Source: Acidipila sp. EB88 (GTDB lineage Bacteria > Acidobacteriota > Terriglobia > Terriglobales > Acidobacteriaceae). From it: DNA of 64,000 nucleotides. The notes under the pieces are model-generated. The model was not told the DNA's origin. It made no database searches and saw only the letters and a list, made by a program, of their open reading frames with translations. Both the position numbers and the translations under genes were made by a program. Of this stretch, positions 63,264-64,000 are shown piece by piece; position 1 is the stretch's first letter; each line of letters starts with the position of its first letter. Where the stretch lies: positions 1,674,001 to 1,738,000 of the forward strand of contig NZ_QWEV01000005.1 of the NCBI RefSeq assembly GCF_003858395.1, read 5' to 3'.

Positions 63264-63299
63264 GTGCCCCACATCTCGCCCCTGAGCTGTGGGGCACCA
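63264..63299 (+). repeat. Inverted repeat with GTGGGGCACC arm
   Basis: GGTGCCCCAC (63264-63273) pairs with GTGGGGCACC (63290-63299) across a 16-base loop (ATCTCGCCCCTGAGCT). The right arm recurs at 29893-29902. It resembles short dispersed intergenic repeats of acidobacterial genomes; this comparison is from memory and untested here. Confidence 0.45.
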
Positions 63300-63394
63300 C
63301 AAAACTCCATCCTCCTCACGCCCGGGCCAACTCACCGCTACCAACGACCGGCCATGTTTACAACCACCAAACCCGCAAGCGAAGATACTGAGCT

Positions 63395-64000
63395 ATGCCG
63401 TGCAGACCTGCCGTCTCCCTCTGGCCGCCCGCCACACTCTGCACCACACTCTGCACCTTGGCCATGCTTGCACTCGCCACCCTCGCCTCGGCACAAACCC
63501 CCACGCCTGCTTCGCCCCCGCAGGCATGGGCTCCCAGCAGAACCCGCAAGCCCAGCCCGGCCAGGGCAGCGTCTCCACCGGTCTCGCGCAACCGGCCATT
63601 CTTGACAGCCAGCAACGCCCCATCACCGCTGGCGGTTTCGTTCCCACCGGCCCCATCGTCTTCAAAGACATCACCAAGCAATCCGGCCTCGCCACCTGGT
63701 CCCACCACATGGGTACCCCGCAAAAAGACCTCATCGTTGAGTCCATCGGCTCCGGCGTCGCCCTGCTCGACTACGACCACGACGGCTGGCTCGACATCTA
63801 CCTCGTCAGTGGCTCCACCGCTGACGCCGAGTCCGGCAAAGCCACCCCGCCCCATGCGGCGCTCTTCCACAACAACCACGACGGCACCTTCACCGACGTC
63901 GCAGCGAAAGCCGGCGTCGCCAACGACCGCTGGGGCTTCGGCGTCGTGGTCGGCGACTACGACAACGACGGCTGGCCCGACATCTACGTCACCAACAACG
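63395..64000 (+). pseudogene. CRTAC1-type FG-GAP/VCBS protein, 5' part, apparent frameshift
   Basis: A signal peptide is encoded from the ATG at 63395 (CTLAMLALATLASAQTPTPA). The mature protein runs in the next frame from about 63526: MGSQQNPQAQPGQGS, then IVFKDITKQSGLATWSHHMG, SIGSGVALLDYDHDGWLDIY, and VVVGDYDNDGWPDIYVTNN at the window edge. The D-x-D-x-D-G repeats are Ca-binding FG-GAP/VCBS blades of CRTAC1/ASPIC-UnbV proteins. One C added to the CCCCC run at 63515-63519 would join both parts. Alternatively, the gene starts at 63526 without a signal peptide. The gene continues beyond the window. Confidence 0.75.

Noticed and set aside
1-64000. CRISPR array, tRNA or rRNA genes
   Set aside because: No regularly spaced repeats, no T-loop/anticodon pattern and no rRNA-like sequence were seen on reading through the window.

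Overview
The window looks like chromosomal DNA of a soil-type Acidobacteriota, most likely Terriglobia (Granulicella, Terriglobus or Edaphobacter relatives). The evidence is a GC-rich sequence, an Oar-like TonB-dependent receptor with an N-terminal carboxypeptidase-regulatory domain, a CRTAC1/VCBS secreted protein, several secreted glycoside hydrolases and a large exopolysaccharide locus. This placement is inferred from gene content only. No tRNA, rRNA or CRISPR array was seen.

Layout. (1) 1-9.7 kb is housekeeping: the 5' end of ruvA, a small secreted protein, pdxH, a hypothetical gene, rocD, a Kdo hydroxylase, a LysM and a YidB-like gene, a two-lipoyl 2-oxoacid dehydrogenase E2, and purEK. 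(2) 9.8-28.2 kb is a phage late-gene module, entirely on the minus strand. It holds a large beta-helix protein with a signal peptide, terminase, portal, a protein in the protease position, a scaffold-like protein, the capsid, connectors and tail proteins. It has no integrase, repressor, tape-measure or endolysin gene. A HipA-like kinase plus DUF3037 pair sits between terminase and portal, with an AT-rich leader on one side and a strong hairpin on the other. (3) 28.5-34.1 kb carries a TRIC/UPF0126 membrane protein, a VOC protein, a KaiC-like ATPase broken by a one-base frameshift, a PAS histidine kinase and a small membrane protein. (4) 34.2-40.3 kb has a secreted GH31 enzyme and a 905-residue secreted protein of unknown function. 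(5) 40.4-52.7 kb is an exopolysaccharide locus: Wzx flippase, three glycosyltransferases, a secreted protein, a Wzc-type tyrosine kinase, Wza-type export protein, O-antigen ligase/polymerase and a WecG/TagA transferase. (6) 53.3-64 kb has a secreted TPR protein, the TonB receptor, GH63-like and GH31 enzymes and the start of a CRTAC1-type gene that also appears frameshifted. Together region 6 looks like a carbohydrate capture and hydrolysis locus.

Themes. Four minus-strand genes at the left end carry a -10-like hexamer 6-8 bases before the ATG and no good ribosome binding site, which suggests leaderless transcription. Both frameshifts are repaired by adding one C to a C-run, so base-calling error must be excluded before calling either gene broken. 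The strongest candidate for an unusual system is the HipA-like kinase/DUF3037 cassette, which has the layout of a phage moron. All functions are read from sequence by eye; no database search was run.
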